Origin: a virus
Length of the DNA: 26,484 bases
IMG/VR virus record: IMGVR_UViG_3300031758_000483
Coordinates: 1 to 26,484 of that record
Direction: 5' to 3' (one strand)
Shown one piece after another: positions 8,746 through 15,766 of this stretch (positions are counted from its first letter, which is position 1; every line of letters starts with the position of its first letter). The notes beneath the pieces were generated by a model. It saw only the letters and a list, made by a program, of their open reading frames with translations, did not search any database and had not been told where the DNA came from. Position numbers and translations under genes: made by a program.

Positions 8746-10362
8746 ATGGGCGTGCCAATTAACAATGTGACAAGGCGGGTGGTCTATGCCGCAAGCGGCA
8801 CTGGCCCGTATAACTTTACCTTTGAGATCCTGGCTGCAGGCGACATCGCGGTCTACAAGGATGACGCGCTGCTGACCCTGACCACCGATTACTCGGTCAC
8901 GATCAACAGCAACGGCACCGGCTTTGTGACGCTGACGGCGACACCCACGGGTGCGACTCAGATCGCCATCGTCGGCAACCGCACGATCTCGCGCACCACA
9001 GACTTTGTGACCGGCGGTGACTTCTTTGCCAACACGCTGAACGACGAGCTGGATCAGCAGACCATCTTCAACCAGCAGAACTCGGAAGGCTTGAGCCGCG
9101 CTCTGCAGGCACCGCAGACTGACCCGACCAGCATTAACATGACCCTGCCCAGGGCATCGCTGCGTGCCAACAAGGCGCTAGGCTTTGATGCTAACGGCAA
9201 CCCAGCCATTGCTGACACGCTCGGCACCAACCGTGGCAACTGGGCGGCGGCTACGCTGTACTACGTCCGAGACATCGTCAAGGACACCACCAACAACAAC
9301 ATCTGGCAATGTATCGTTCAGCATACCTCAAGCGGTTCGCAGCCGATCAACACCAACACCGACAGCGCCAAGTGGACGCTGCTTGTGGATGCTGCTTCTG
9401 CTACAACCTCGGCCACCAACGCTGCCAACAGCGCCACGGCTGCTGCTTCTAGCGCCTCGGCTGCTGCGACTTCAGCATCTAACGCAGCAAGCTCTGCTAG
9501 TTCGGCATCAACCTCGGCATCTAATGCTTCGACGAGCGCAACTAATGCTGCTAGTTCTGCTAGCACTGCTAGTACGGCAGCGACTAATGCGGCTGCAAGT
9601 GAAAGCACGGCCAGCACAGCAGCCACTAATGCCAGTAATTCGGCAACATCAGCCTCAACATCGGCTAGCAATGCGTCAACATCAGCGAGTAATGCAGCAA
9701 GCAGCGCGTCATCTGCTAGTACATCGGCAAGCAATGCTTCTACTAGCGCGACCAGTGCATCGAATAGCGCAAGCACTGCAACCACGCAGGCAACGAATGC
9801 AGCATCAAGCGCATCTGCCGCAGCGACTAGCGCGTCGAATGCTGCTACCTCGGCAAGCAATGCAGCGAGTTCGGCCAGCACAGCAAGCACAGCGGCTACA
9901 AATGCTGCTGCTAGCTACGATGCCTTTGATGACCGTTACCTAGGTGCCAAGTCTTCAGCGCCGAGTGTAGACAACGACGGCAATGCACTGCTGACCGGTG
10001 CCTTGTACTGGAACACCACCGGCAACCAGCTCTATGTTTGGACGGGCTCCGCTTGGAATGCGGCTGCATTTACTGCAAGCGGTGGTGTCGTGCAGACCAG
10101 CTCGACCGGCTCTGCAATCATCCCATCAGGTACGGATGCCCAGCGTGACGGCTCACCTGCTGCTGGCTACTTCAGATTCAATACAGATTCAGATTCGTTT
10201 GAAGGATACGATGGCACCGCATGGGGCGCGATTGGCGGCGGTGGTGCAACAACGCTCACTGTTACAAACCGATCGGGCAGCGGTGTAAGTGTTCCGCTGA
10301 CTAATGGATTCTTGGCGGTGACTAATCGTGCAGGTTCAACCGTCAACGTACCAGTAACCTAA
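8746..10362 (+). CDS. Tail fibre protein with T7 gp17-type N-terminal anchor
   Basis: The 538-residue product opens with a T7 tail-fibre N-terminal domain over about residues 1-140: a beta-rich part with Y-N-F-T-F-E-I-L, D-D-A-L-L-T-L and T-T-D-Y-S-V-T-I, then R-T-T-D-F and a helix D-E-L-D-Q-Q-T-I-F-N-Q-Q. That domain attaches fibres to the tail. Residues about 165-215 (ATLYYVRDIVKD to WTLLVDA) look like a small carbohydrate-module-like fold. Residues 216-390 are a Ser/Ala/Thr/Asn repeat, probably a trimeric shaft. The C-terminal part has a beta segment with GALYWNTTGNQLYVWTGSAW, common in phage fibres. The start is preceded by AAGGAAGG. It heads a three-gene adhesion block. Confidence 0.88.
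   Translation: MGVPINNVTRRVVYAASGTGPYNFTFEILAAGDIAVYKDDALLTLTTDYSVTINSNGTGFVTLTATPTGATQIAIVGNRTISRTTDFVTGGDFFANTLNDELDQQTIFNQQNSEGLSRALQAPQTDPTSINMTLPRASLRANKALGFDANGNPAIADTLGTNRGNWAAATLYYVRDIVKDTTNNNIWQCIVQHTSSGSQPINTNTDSAKWTLLVDAASATTSATNAANSATAAASSASAAATSASNAASSASSASTSASNASTSATNAASSASTASTAATNAAASESTASTAATNASNSATSASTSASNASTSASNAASSASSASTSASNASTSATSASNSASTATTQATNAASSASAAATSASNAATSASNAASSASTASTAATNAAASYDAFDDRYLGAKSSAPSVDNDGNALLTGALYWNTTGNQLYVWTGSAWNAAAFTASGGVVQTSSTGSAIIPSGTDAQRDGSPAAGYFRFNTDSDSFEGYDGTAWGAIGGGGATTLTVTNRSGSGVSVPLTNGFLAVTNRAGSTVNVPVT
9391..9915 (+). repeat. Low-complexity Ser/Ala/Thr/Asn repeat inside the tail fibre gene
   Basis: About 175 consecutive residues are nearly all Ser, Ala, Thr or Asn, in an irregular short period with recurring units such as SASNAAS, STSASNA and TAATNAA. 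The codons are mixed (GCT, GCA, GCG, GCC; AGC, TCT, TCG, TCA), so the DNA repeat is imperfect even where the peptide repeats. Long open frames on the other strand and in other frames here are by-products of this composition. Structurally it is likely a trimeric helical fibre shaft. Confidence 0.85.
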
Positions 10363-10373
10363 AGGAAATCATC

Positions 10374-10928
10374 ATGGCAACAAGATACCCGCTGGTGCTT
10401 AACGGCACCACCATCCAAGAGCTTCAGTCTGGTGACACGATTATCGGACAGAACTTTGCGCTTACTGACGCAGCTCAAACATTTACCGCAGACCAGACTT
10501 TCAACTCGACAAGGCTAAAGCTGGCTGGCTCATCGTCAGGTACTGCAACGCTCAACGCGCCTGCTGCTGCTGGCACCAACACATACACCTTGCCACCTGA
10601 CGCTTCAACGCTTGGGTATAGGAATGTGCCTCAGTCTGGCTCTGACAAAACTACGTCATACACATTAGCACTTACCGACATCGGTGAGTTTGTGGGTGTC
10701 GGCACTAGCGGATCAATCACGATCCCGAACTCGACATTCGCTGCCGGTGACATTGTTTCGATCTTCAACAACACGACAGGCAACATCACGATCACTTGTT
10801 CGATTACGACAGCTTACATTGCTGGAACGAATACAGATAAGGATACGATGACGCTGGCCACCAGAGGTGTGGCGACGATCTTGTTTATCAGCGGCACGGT
10901 CTGCGTTGTCACCGGCAACGTAACGTAA
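10374..10928 (+). CDS. Small tail fibre / adhesin-associated protein
   Basis: This 184-residue protein begins MATRYPLVLNGTTIQELQSGD, a kind of N-terminus I associate with phage fibre or tail-tip proteins. It continues with AQTFTADQTFNSTRLKLAGS and ends in a Thr/Gly/Ile-rich beta region with no charged core. There is no signal peptide or membrane span. The segment TYTLPPDASTLGYRNVPQSG, followed by a small beta-sandwich-like half, resembles other phage receptor-binding tails. It is preceded by AAAGGAAATC and sits 11 bases after the main fibre stop and 9 bases before the Gly-rich gene, so it is probably one component of a multi-protein adhesin. Confidence 0.6.
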   Translation: MATRYPLVLNGTTIQELQSGDTIIGQNFALTDAAQTFTADQTFNSTRLKLAGSSSGTATLNAPAAAGTNTYTLPPDASTLGYRNVPQSGSDKTTSYTLALTDIGEFVGVGTSGSITIPNSTFAAGDIVSIFNNTTGNITITCSITTAYIAGTNTDKDTMTLATRGVATILFISGTVCVVTGNVT

Positions 10929-10937
10929 GGGGCTGAC

Positions 10938-12587
10938 ATGAGTGGAATCATGGCAATGCTGCTGGGTCGGATGGGTGGAGCAACCGGTTTTACCATCGTC
11001 CAGACGTTCACCGCATCTGGCAGTTGGACTTGTCCGACCGGCGTGACCGAGGTTGAATACCTTGTGGTTGCCGGTGGCGGTGGCGGTGGTGACAACCGAG
11101 GCGCTGGTGGTGGTGCTGGCGGGTTTAGAACTGGTACTGGTTTTTCAGTAACCGCTGGAACTGAATATACCGTAACGGTTGGGTCAGGGGGTGCTAATGC
11201 TAGTAGAGGCGCTAGTGGAGCAGATTCTATTTTTTCAACAATCACTTCAACTGGCGGCGGCGGTGGTGGAGGGACTAGCTCTGGAAGTAATCAAAATGGT
11301 TTGAACGGAGGTTCTGGTGGAGGAGGTGGCTCTAATTTTGCTGGACAGCCGCAAGGTTCTGCTGGTTTAGGCAACACACCGAGCGTTTCTCCTTCACAAG
11401 GAAACAATGGTGGAATTACTAGTAGTGACACAAACGGTGCTGGCGGGGGCGGTGGCGCTTCTGCTGCTGGTTCTAACGGTACGCCAAGCCCATCGGCAAC
11501 GGGAGGTAATGGTGGAAATGGAACAGCATCGACCATTTCAGGTTCATCCGTAACTTACGCAGGCGGCGGTGGCGGTGGAGCATACGCACCTGCTACTGGC
11601 GGTACTGGAGGAACTGGCGGGGGAGGAAATGGAAGCCCTAACCAAGGCGATAATGCGACTGCCGGAACTGCTAACAGAGGTGGCGGTGGCGGCGGCGGTG
11701 GTGGTGCAGGGCCGACTGGAGGGCCGGGCAAAAGTGGTGGTTCGGGAATTGTTGTTCTTAAGTACATCGCCCCTTCACAGACAGTTTTTACTTTTAGAGG
11801 CTCAGGAAATTGGGTTTGCCCAACAGGAGTAACCACAGTTGATTATCTGGTCGTGGCTGGTGGTGGTGGTGGAAATGGCGCTGATTATTTATGGACTGCT
11901 GGCGGGGGTGGTGGCGCTGGAGGTTTCCGTACTGGCACAGCCGCATCCGTTACGGCAGGCGTTGAATACGTAATTACCGTTGGTGCTGGTGGTGCCGGTA
12001 GAGTATCTTTTGGACAAGCTGGAATCAATGGGAACAATTCTTCTATAGTTGGTGGTTCTTCTCCGTCTGTTTTTGCATCCCCCGGTATTGTTTCCGCTGG
12101 TGGTGGTGGTGGCGGTACATACAATGGTGCAGTTGGGAATGGCGGTTCTGGTGGTGGCGGTGGTGCTTTTAACAACACAACCGGAGGAACAGGAAATACA
12201 CCATCAACTAGCCCATCCCAAGGAAGTAATGGTGGCACTGGTCGCACTGGACAGGATTCAACTGTTGCAGCAGGAGGTGGTGGTGGTGCTTCTGCTGTTG
12301 GTGGCAATGCTTCTCCTGCTACGGGTGGAAATGGCGGTGCTGGCACAGCTTCATCAATTTCTGGGTCGTCTGTGACCTATGCAGGCGGTGGCGGTGGCGG
12401 TGCGACAACAGGTGGAACTGGTGGTGCTGGAGGAGGAGCTAATGGAGTCGGAGTTGCAACTGCAACAGCAGCTACAGCGAATACTGGAGGAGGTGGTGGT
12501 GGCGCATCCGGTGGTGCGAATCCCGGTAACGCAGGAACTGGTTCTGCCGGCGGTTCTGGTATCGTAATTATCAAAATCAACCAATAA
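10938..12587 (+). CDS. Glycine-rich tail adhesin with two tandem modules
   Basis: This 549-residue protein is dominated by Gly runs. Two modules of similar sequence cover about residues 24-277 and 286-549. Each opens with a beta segment ending in W-x-C-P-T-G-V-T-x-V-(E/D)-Y-L-V-V-A-G-G-G-G, continues with GGFRTGT and SVTAG-x-EY, contains a shared SISGSSVTYAGGGGGG-type block, and closes with GGSGIV(V/I)(L/I)K. Gly-rich repeats of this kind form polyglycine-II sandwiches in some phage adhesins such as T4-like gp38, where variable loops at the tip bind receptors. It follows two fibre genes, so host recognition is the likely role. Gly-rich collagen-like function is the main alternative; no enzyme motif is seen. 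Confidence 0.75.
   Translation: MSGIMAMLLGRMGGATGFTIVQTFTASGSWTCPTGVTEVEYLVVAGGGGGGDNRGAGGGAGGFRTGTGFSVTAGTEYTVTVGSGGANASRGASGADSIFSTITSTGGGGGGGTSSGSNQNGLNGGSGGGGGSNFAGQPQGSAGLGNTPSVSPSQGNNGGITSSDTNGAGGGGGASAAGSNGTPSPSATGGNGGNGTASTISGSSVTYAGGGGGGAYAPATGGTGGTGGGGNGSPNQGDNATAGTANRGGGGGGGGGAGPTGGPGKSGGSGIVVLKYIAPSQTVFTFRGSGNWVCPTGVTTVDYLVVAGGGGGNGADYLWTAGGGGGAGGFRTGTAASVTAGVEYVITVGAGGAGRVSFGQAGINGNNSSIVGGSSPSVFASPGIVSAGGGGGGTYNGAVGNGGSGGGGGAFNNTTGGTGNTPSTSPSQGSNGGTGRTGQDSTVAAGGGGGASAVGGNASPATGGNGGAGTASSISGSSVTYAGGGGGGATTGGTGGAGGGANGVGVATATAATANTGGGGGGASGGANPGNAGTGSAGGSGIVIIKINQ
11007..12584 (+). repeat. Tandem protein-level duplication in the Gly-rich adhesin
   Basis: Module 1 spans about 11007-11768 and module 2 about 11793-12584. 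They share landmarks in the same order: the CPTGV entry, GGAGGFRTGT, NTPS(V/T)SPSQG, GGGGGAS, GGNGG(N/A)GTAS, the SGSSVTYAGGGGGG block and the GGSGIV exit. Between landmarks the loops differ in length and sequence, as expected for a duplication followed by divergence. Confidence 0.8.
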
Positions 12588-12591
12588 AACT

Positions 12592-12846
12592 ATGGAAACT
12601 AAAGTCTATCGATTCATGGGCATCGACACGGCAATGCAGTTGCTACGTCCGGGTGCTAAATGGGAAATCTCAAACAACGTATTTACTCGTTGGGATGATC
12701 CTAGACCTTGCCCGTCCATTGAAGAAGTGTATTGGGTGATGGACAGAATCAAAGAGTTTGAGGAAAGCATTCCGACCATGTGGCTACCAGAGCAGCTTGA
12801 GCAGATGGGCGTACAGATGAAAGAGATTGAGGAAGCCATCGGATGA
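12592..12846 (+). CDS. Hypothetical protein downstream of adhesin genes
   Basis: This 84-residue acidic protein has no signal peptide, membrane span or cysteine cluster. Its N-terminal half includes MGIDTAMQLLRPGAKWEISN and a DDPRPCPSIEEVYWVMDRIK block; the C-terminal half is an amphipathic helix rich in E, Q and M (EQLEQMGVQMKEIEEAI). Such small proteins directly behind fibre genes are sometimes fibre-assembly chaperones, but that is inference only. Four bases separate it from the Gly-rich gene, and its stop overlaps the next ATG (ATGA), so it is translationally coupled to the oxygenase gene. Confidence 0.6.
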   Translation: METKVYRFMGIDTAMQLLRPGAKWEISNNVFTRWDDPRPCPSIEEVYWVMDRIKEFEESIPTMWLPEQLEQMGVQMKEIEEAIG

Positions 12847-13445
12847 ATATGCACAATCTTTTCCCAACACCTGTGGGGATGTTTGATTTAGACCGTCCGT
12901 TGACCAACGAGGAAATGCTGTTCGTTCGCGGTCAGGAAACTAGGCCGAATGAGGGCAACACGACCAGCAAAAATAACTTTGTGCTGCGCGACCCTACGAT
13001 GACTTCCCTGCGCGGCTGGCTTGAGGACTGTGTGGCTGAATACTTCAAGGCAACCAGCAACCCTAAGCATGACGTTGACCTGCGGATTACGCAGAGCTGG
13101 TTTAATTATTCAGAGCAGGGGCAATGGCATCACAAGCACGCGCATCCGAATAGCTTTGTGTCTGGCGTGTTCTATCTGAACACCAATCCAGATGACAAGA
13201 TTTTCTTCTATCGCTCTGGCTGGCAACAGATTAAGTTTCCACCGGAAGAATGGAACTTGTACAACTCCGAGTCGTGGTGGTTTGAGGCCATCACAGGGCG
13301 GCTAATTCTGTTCCCCTCCTCGCTTGAGCATAACGTGCCGACGGTGACGGGTGATGATGTGAGGATAAGCATGTCGTTTAACACATTCCCTGTTGGCGTG
13401 GTGGGTGATGAGATGCAACTAACTGGATTAAAACTGGAGGCTTAA
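12843..13445 (+). CDS. 2OG-Fe(II) oxygenase superfamily protein
   Basis: The 200-residue product has the double-stranded beta-helix signature of putative phage 2OG-Fe(II) oxygenases: W-H-H-K-H-A-H-P-N-S-F-V-S-G-V-F-Y-L near residues 95-112, with H99 and H101 as likely metal ligands, then L-I-L-F-P-S-S-L-E-H-N-V with H162, and R173 in V-R-I-S-M-S-F-N as the probable 2-oxoglutarate anchor. These enzymes couple 2-oxoglutarate decarboxylation to substrate oxidation. The substrate is unknown; phage members could modify virion proteins, nucleic acid or host molecules. It starts in the upstream stop (ATGA), and the next gene begins directly after its stop. Ligand positions are counted by hand. Confidence 0.82.
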   Translation: MNMHNLFPTPVGMFDLDRPLTNEEMLFVRGQETRPNEGNTTSKNNFVLRDPTMTSLRGWLEDCVAEYFKATSNPKHDVDLRITQSWFNYSEQGQWHHKHAHPNSFVSGVFYLNTNPDDKIFFYRSGWQQIKFPPEEWNLYNSESWWFEAITGRLILFPSSLEHNVPTVTGDDVRISMSFNTFPVGVVGDEMQLTGLKLEA

Positions 13446-13802
13446 ATGGCGCACTTCGCTGAACTCGACGCAAACAACGTGGTATTGCGCGTCATTGTAA
13501 TCGACAACAAGGACACAGCAGACGTTAACGGTATAGAGAAAGAACACATCGGTGCTGCATTCTGTGAGCGCCTGTTTGGTGGCAACTGGAAGCAGACCAG
13601 CTACAACGGAAACATGAGAAAGCGCTTCGCAGGTATAGGTTTTATCTATCGCGCTGACACTGATGCGTTTGTTACACCACAGCCTTATCCGTCATGGACA
13701 TTAGACGATGACGCTAACTGGCAACCACCGGTAGCAATGCCTACTGATGGTCAGAAATATAGCTGGAATGAAACAACTCAGACTTGGGATGCAGTTGAGT
13801 AA
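13446..13802 (+). CDS. Conserved phage protein of unknown function (118 aa)
   Basis: The product begins MAHFAELDANNVVLRVIVID and contains HIGAAFCERLFGGNWKQTSY, NGNMRKRFAGIGFIY and QPYPSWTLDDDANWQPP, ending in an acidic WNETTQTWDAVE tail. I recognise this pattern from a widespread family in aquatic phages, often near tail fibre genes and oxygenases, with no assigned function. It is probably an all-beta protein with a single cysteine and no transmembrane part. Its ATG follows the oxygenase stop with no gap, so the pair is likely co-expressed. A structural or fibre-associated role is possible but not shown. Confidence 0.72.
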   Translation: MAHFAELDANNVVLRVIVIDNKDTADVNGIEKEHIGAAFCERLFGGNWKQTSYNGNMRKRFAGIGFIYRADTDAFVTPQPYPSWTLDDDANWQPPVAMPTDGQKYSWNETTQTWDAVE

Positions 13803-13804
13803 TC

Positions 13805-14083
13805 ATGGAAGACTTGATCACAAAGATTGCCGTTGGCATTGCTGGCCTTGGTGCCGGTGCTTGGGGTATGTACCAGAAGGTGAAGGCCGACAACCGCAAC
13901 AACCATGCGGCTGATCTTACTGGTGCGGCTTGGGCGCAGGTAGTCACTACCTTGCGCGAAGAAGTGTCACGCCTGTCGGAACGGCTGGCTGCTGTCGAGG
14001 AGCAGAACCGTCGGTGCGAGGAAGCGAACGATGCCTTGCGCGAAGAGATCATTAGCATGAAGAAGCAGCTCCACTTGTTCTGA
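13805..14083 (+). CDS. Small membrane-anchored coiled-coil protein
   Basis: This 92-residue protein has an N-terminal hydrophobic Gly/Ala segment (about residues 7-24, KIAVGIAGLGAGAWGMYQ) and then a long heptad-like helix from about residue 45 (LREEVSRLSERLAAVEEQN) to the end. It starts two bases after the previous stop. A membrane anchor plus coiled coil at the head of a lysis block would fit an accessory holin, antiholin or spanin-like role, but no family is recognised. An internal virion component is the alternative. The single cysteine lies within the coiled coil. Confidence 0.6.
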   Translation: MEDLITKIAVGIAGLGAGAWGMYQKVKADNRNNHAADLTGAAWAQVVTTLREEVSRLSERLAAVEEQNRRCEEANDALREEIISMKKQLHLF

Positions 14084-14086
14084 TGT

Positions 14087-14782
14087 GTGGATCCGCTAAC
14101 GCTACTTGCTGCTGCAAACGCTGCGGTCGCGGCGGTAAAGAAAGGCTGCCAACTTTACAAGGACATAAAAAACGCCAGCGGCGAGGTGTCCGACGTACTG
14201 AAGGATTTGCGGGCGCAGTTTGATAAGGTAACAGGTGGCAATCCGACAGTTGAGCAGAAGCAAAAATTTAACGCCGAGGTGCAGCGCGTCCAGGAGATTG
14301 CAAAGGCTGACCCAAATGATGTGTATACCGAGATCGGTAACCAGTTGGGTGCGTTGATGGACAGCTACGATGCACTAAGCAAGGCGCTGCTGGCTGAACA
14401 GATGGAGAGCAAGAAGGTTTACAAGGGCGAGGAAAGCATTGGCCGCCGAGCGCTGCGTCGAATCATCATCACGACACGCCTGGATGCCATGCTGGCAGAG
14501 ATACGAGAAACCATGGTGTTCCGCAGCCCGCCAGAATTGGGATCACTTTGGGGTAAGTTCTCTGAGATGTGGGAAACCATTGTGGCCGAGCAAGAGGCGG
14601 CGCACGCAGAGGAACTTAAACTGATTCAGATGGCTAGATGGCGACGCAGAAAAAAAATAGCGGAACTAAAGGCCAAAGCAACTTGGATTTCAGCAACCGT
14701 TTTCGTAATTCTGTGGGGGGTGCTTTTGATGTGGCTAACGACAAGAAGCGCAACGATGAGGACATCCCTTGGTCATTACTAA
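14087..14782 (+). CDS. Helical protein with C-terminal membrane span
   Basis: I chose the GTG at 14087, three bases after the previous stop, which gives MDPLTLLAAANAAVAAVKKG and 231 residues. The N-terminus is an Ala-rich helix, the middle is strongly helical and charged, and a basic patch (WRRRKKIAELKAK, about residues 185-197) precedes a single hydrophobic span near residues 199-218 (TWISATVFVILWGVLLMWL). The orientation suggests a long soluble domain with a C-terminal anchor. I recall similar MDPLT-type proteins in aquatic phages, all uncharacterised. The 3' end overlaps the next gene by 145 bases in another frame, and the overlap encodes membrane segments in both proteins. Confidence 0.65.
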   Translation: MDPLTLLAAANAAVAAVKKGCQLYKDIKNASGEVSDVLKDLRAQFDKVTGGNPTVEQKQKFNAEVQRVQEIAKADPNDVYTEIGNQLGALMDSYDALSKALLAEQMESKKVYKGEESIGRRALRRIIITTRLDAMLAEIRETMVFRSPPELGSLWGKFSEMWETIVAEQEAAHAEELKLIQMARWRRRKKIAELKAKATWISATVFVILWGVLLMWLTTRSATMRTSLGHY

Positions 14783-14949
14783 TCACGGTGATGGCGGTGC
14801 TGCTTTGCTTCTTCATTGTCATGCCCATCATTGGCTATATGCTGTACGACCTACACTTTGCCACGCAGGCTGCGGTGTATGAAGTAAAGAAGATGAAACA
14901 ATTGAGGCGTGAAATACTAGAGGAACGAAATCTATACAGGGGTAATTGA
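14638..14949 (+). CDS. Small membrane protein overlapping its neighbour out of frame
   Basis: This 103-residue product has a polar, basic N-terminal 40 residues, a strong hydrophobic span at about 46-68 (SLLITVMAVLLCFFIVMPII) and a charged C-terminal helix (KKMKQLRREILEERNL). Its stop overlaps the endolysin ATG (TGATG), which supports it as a real gene in the lysis cassette. It lies inside the 3' end of the preceding gene for 145 bases. Size and topology allow a holin or pinholin-like or membrane-regulatory role, but a single span and charged tail do not decide this. An internal ATG-less shorter form cannot be excluded. Confidence 0.6.
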   Translation: MATQKKNSGTKGQSNLDFSNRFRNSVGGAFDVANDKKRNDEDIPWSLLITVMAVLLCFFIVMPIIGYMLYDLHFATQAAVYEVKKMKQLRREILEERNLYRGN

Positions 14950-15587
14950 TGCTGACTGAAAGCCAACTGAAGCAGATGATTCCTGGCAACAAGCACGTTA
15001 GCTACTGGCACAACGCGCTCGAGCAACTGCTGCCTGACTACGACATCAACACCCCGCAGCGGATTGCTGCCTTCATTGCGCAGTGTGCGCATGAGTCTGG
15101 CAACTTCACCACGCTCAAAGAGAATCTTAATTACAAATGGGAAACCCTGCGCAGGTTATTCCCAAAATATTTTTCCACCGATGATGTCGCCAAAGAATAT
15201 GCCAGCAAACCCAACCGGCAAGAGGCTATTGCGAACCGCATATACGCTGGCCGCATGGGCAATGGCGATGAGTCTAGTGGCGATGGCTTTCGCTATTGTG
15301 GCCGTGGCCTCATCCAACTTACCGGTCGATCTAATTACCAGGCTTTTGCCGACAGCATAGAGGTGGATGACAGACCGCTCGAAATTACCGAGGTGCCTGA
15401 GTACCTGGCTACCTTCGAAGGCGCTGCACAGTCTGCCTGCTGGTTCTGGGAAACCAATAACCTGAACAAGTTTGCCGACGCTGATGACATCCTGGGCATG
15501 ACCAAACGGATCAACGGCGGCACCATCGGACTGAACGACCGGATCAAGCATTACAAACACGCGCTTCATGTCTTGGGGGTCAAATGA
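14949..15587 (+). CDS. Endolysin, GH19 chitinase-like muramidase
   Basis: The product is 212 residues from the ATG at 14949; the in-frame TTG one codon upstream is less likely because the ATG forms a TGATG overlap with the upstream stop. Motifs of the GH19 endolysin family are clear: AAFIAQCAHESGNFTTLKEN near residues 40-59, with E49 as the probable catalytic acid; ANRIYAGRMGNGDESSGDGF near 95-114; and YCGRGLIQLTGRSNYQAF near 116-133. It degrades the glycan strands of peptidoglycan. There is no signal peptide or SAR anchor, so release through a holin is expected. It is followed by a lipoprotein gene in an ATGA overlap. Confidence 0.92.
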   Translation: MLTESQLKQMIPGNKHVSYWHNALEQLLPDYDINTPQRIAAFIAQCAHESGNFTTLKENLNYKWETLRRLFPKYFSTDDVAKEYASKPNRQEAIANRIYAGRMGNGDESSGDGFRYCGRGLIQLTGRSNYQAFADSIEVDDRPLEITEVPEYLATFEGAAQSACWFWETNNLNKFADADDILGMTKRINGGTIGLNDRIKHYKHALHVLGVK

Positions 15588-15766
15588 GATACCTGCTGAT
15601 TCTGCTGCTGCTGGCTGGGTGCGAAGACAGATTCAGATACCCGTGCCAGGACAACAAGAACTGGAACAAGCCTGAGTGCCAGCGACCGACCTGCGCGGTG
15701 ACCGGCACTTGCCCCGACCAGCTGGTGCCAGCTGCTGACTTTAAGCCGGAGGAACAAAAACCATGA
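15584..15766 (+). CDS. Small Cys-rich lipoprotein in the lysis cassette
   Basis: This 60-residue product begins MRYLLILLLLAGCEDRF, a short lipoprotein signal with lipobox L-L-A-G-C and the lipidated Cys at about position 13. The mature peptide of under 50 residues has four further cysteines in YPCQDNKNWNKPECQRPTCA and VTGTCPDQ. It overlaps both neighbours by ATGA. I recall similar CEDRFRYPCQD-type lipoproteins in aquatic phages without a function. An outer-membrane lipoprotein next to an endolysin could be a spanin subunit or a lysis or exclusion factor, but a clear Rz1 is already present downstream, so this is probably distinct. Confidence 0.75.
   Translation: MRYLLILLLLAGCEDRFRYPCQDNKNWNKPECQRPTCAVTGTCPDQLVPAADFKPEEQKP

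Noticed and set aside
9318-9890. Long Ala/Leu/Val-rich open frame on the minus strand
   Set aside because: It is the complement of the Ser/Ala/Thr/Asn repeat of the tail fibre; composition alone keeps it open. The plus-strand frame has a recognised N-terminal fibre domain.
9185-9943. Open plus-strand frame rich in Arg, Gln, Leu and Pro
   Set aside because: It is a shifted frame through the same fibre repeat with no domain or ribosome-binding site.
11291-12580. Pro-rich minus-strand frames and Leu/Val-rich shifted plus frames
   Set aside because: They mirror the Gly codon runs (GGN read in complement as NCC) of the adhesin; no start signals or conserved pattern.
8746-12587. Diversity-generating retroelement acting on fibre/adhesin genes
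   Set aside because: No reverse transcriptase and no template/variable repeat pair is visible in the window.
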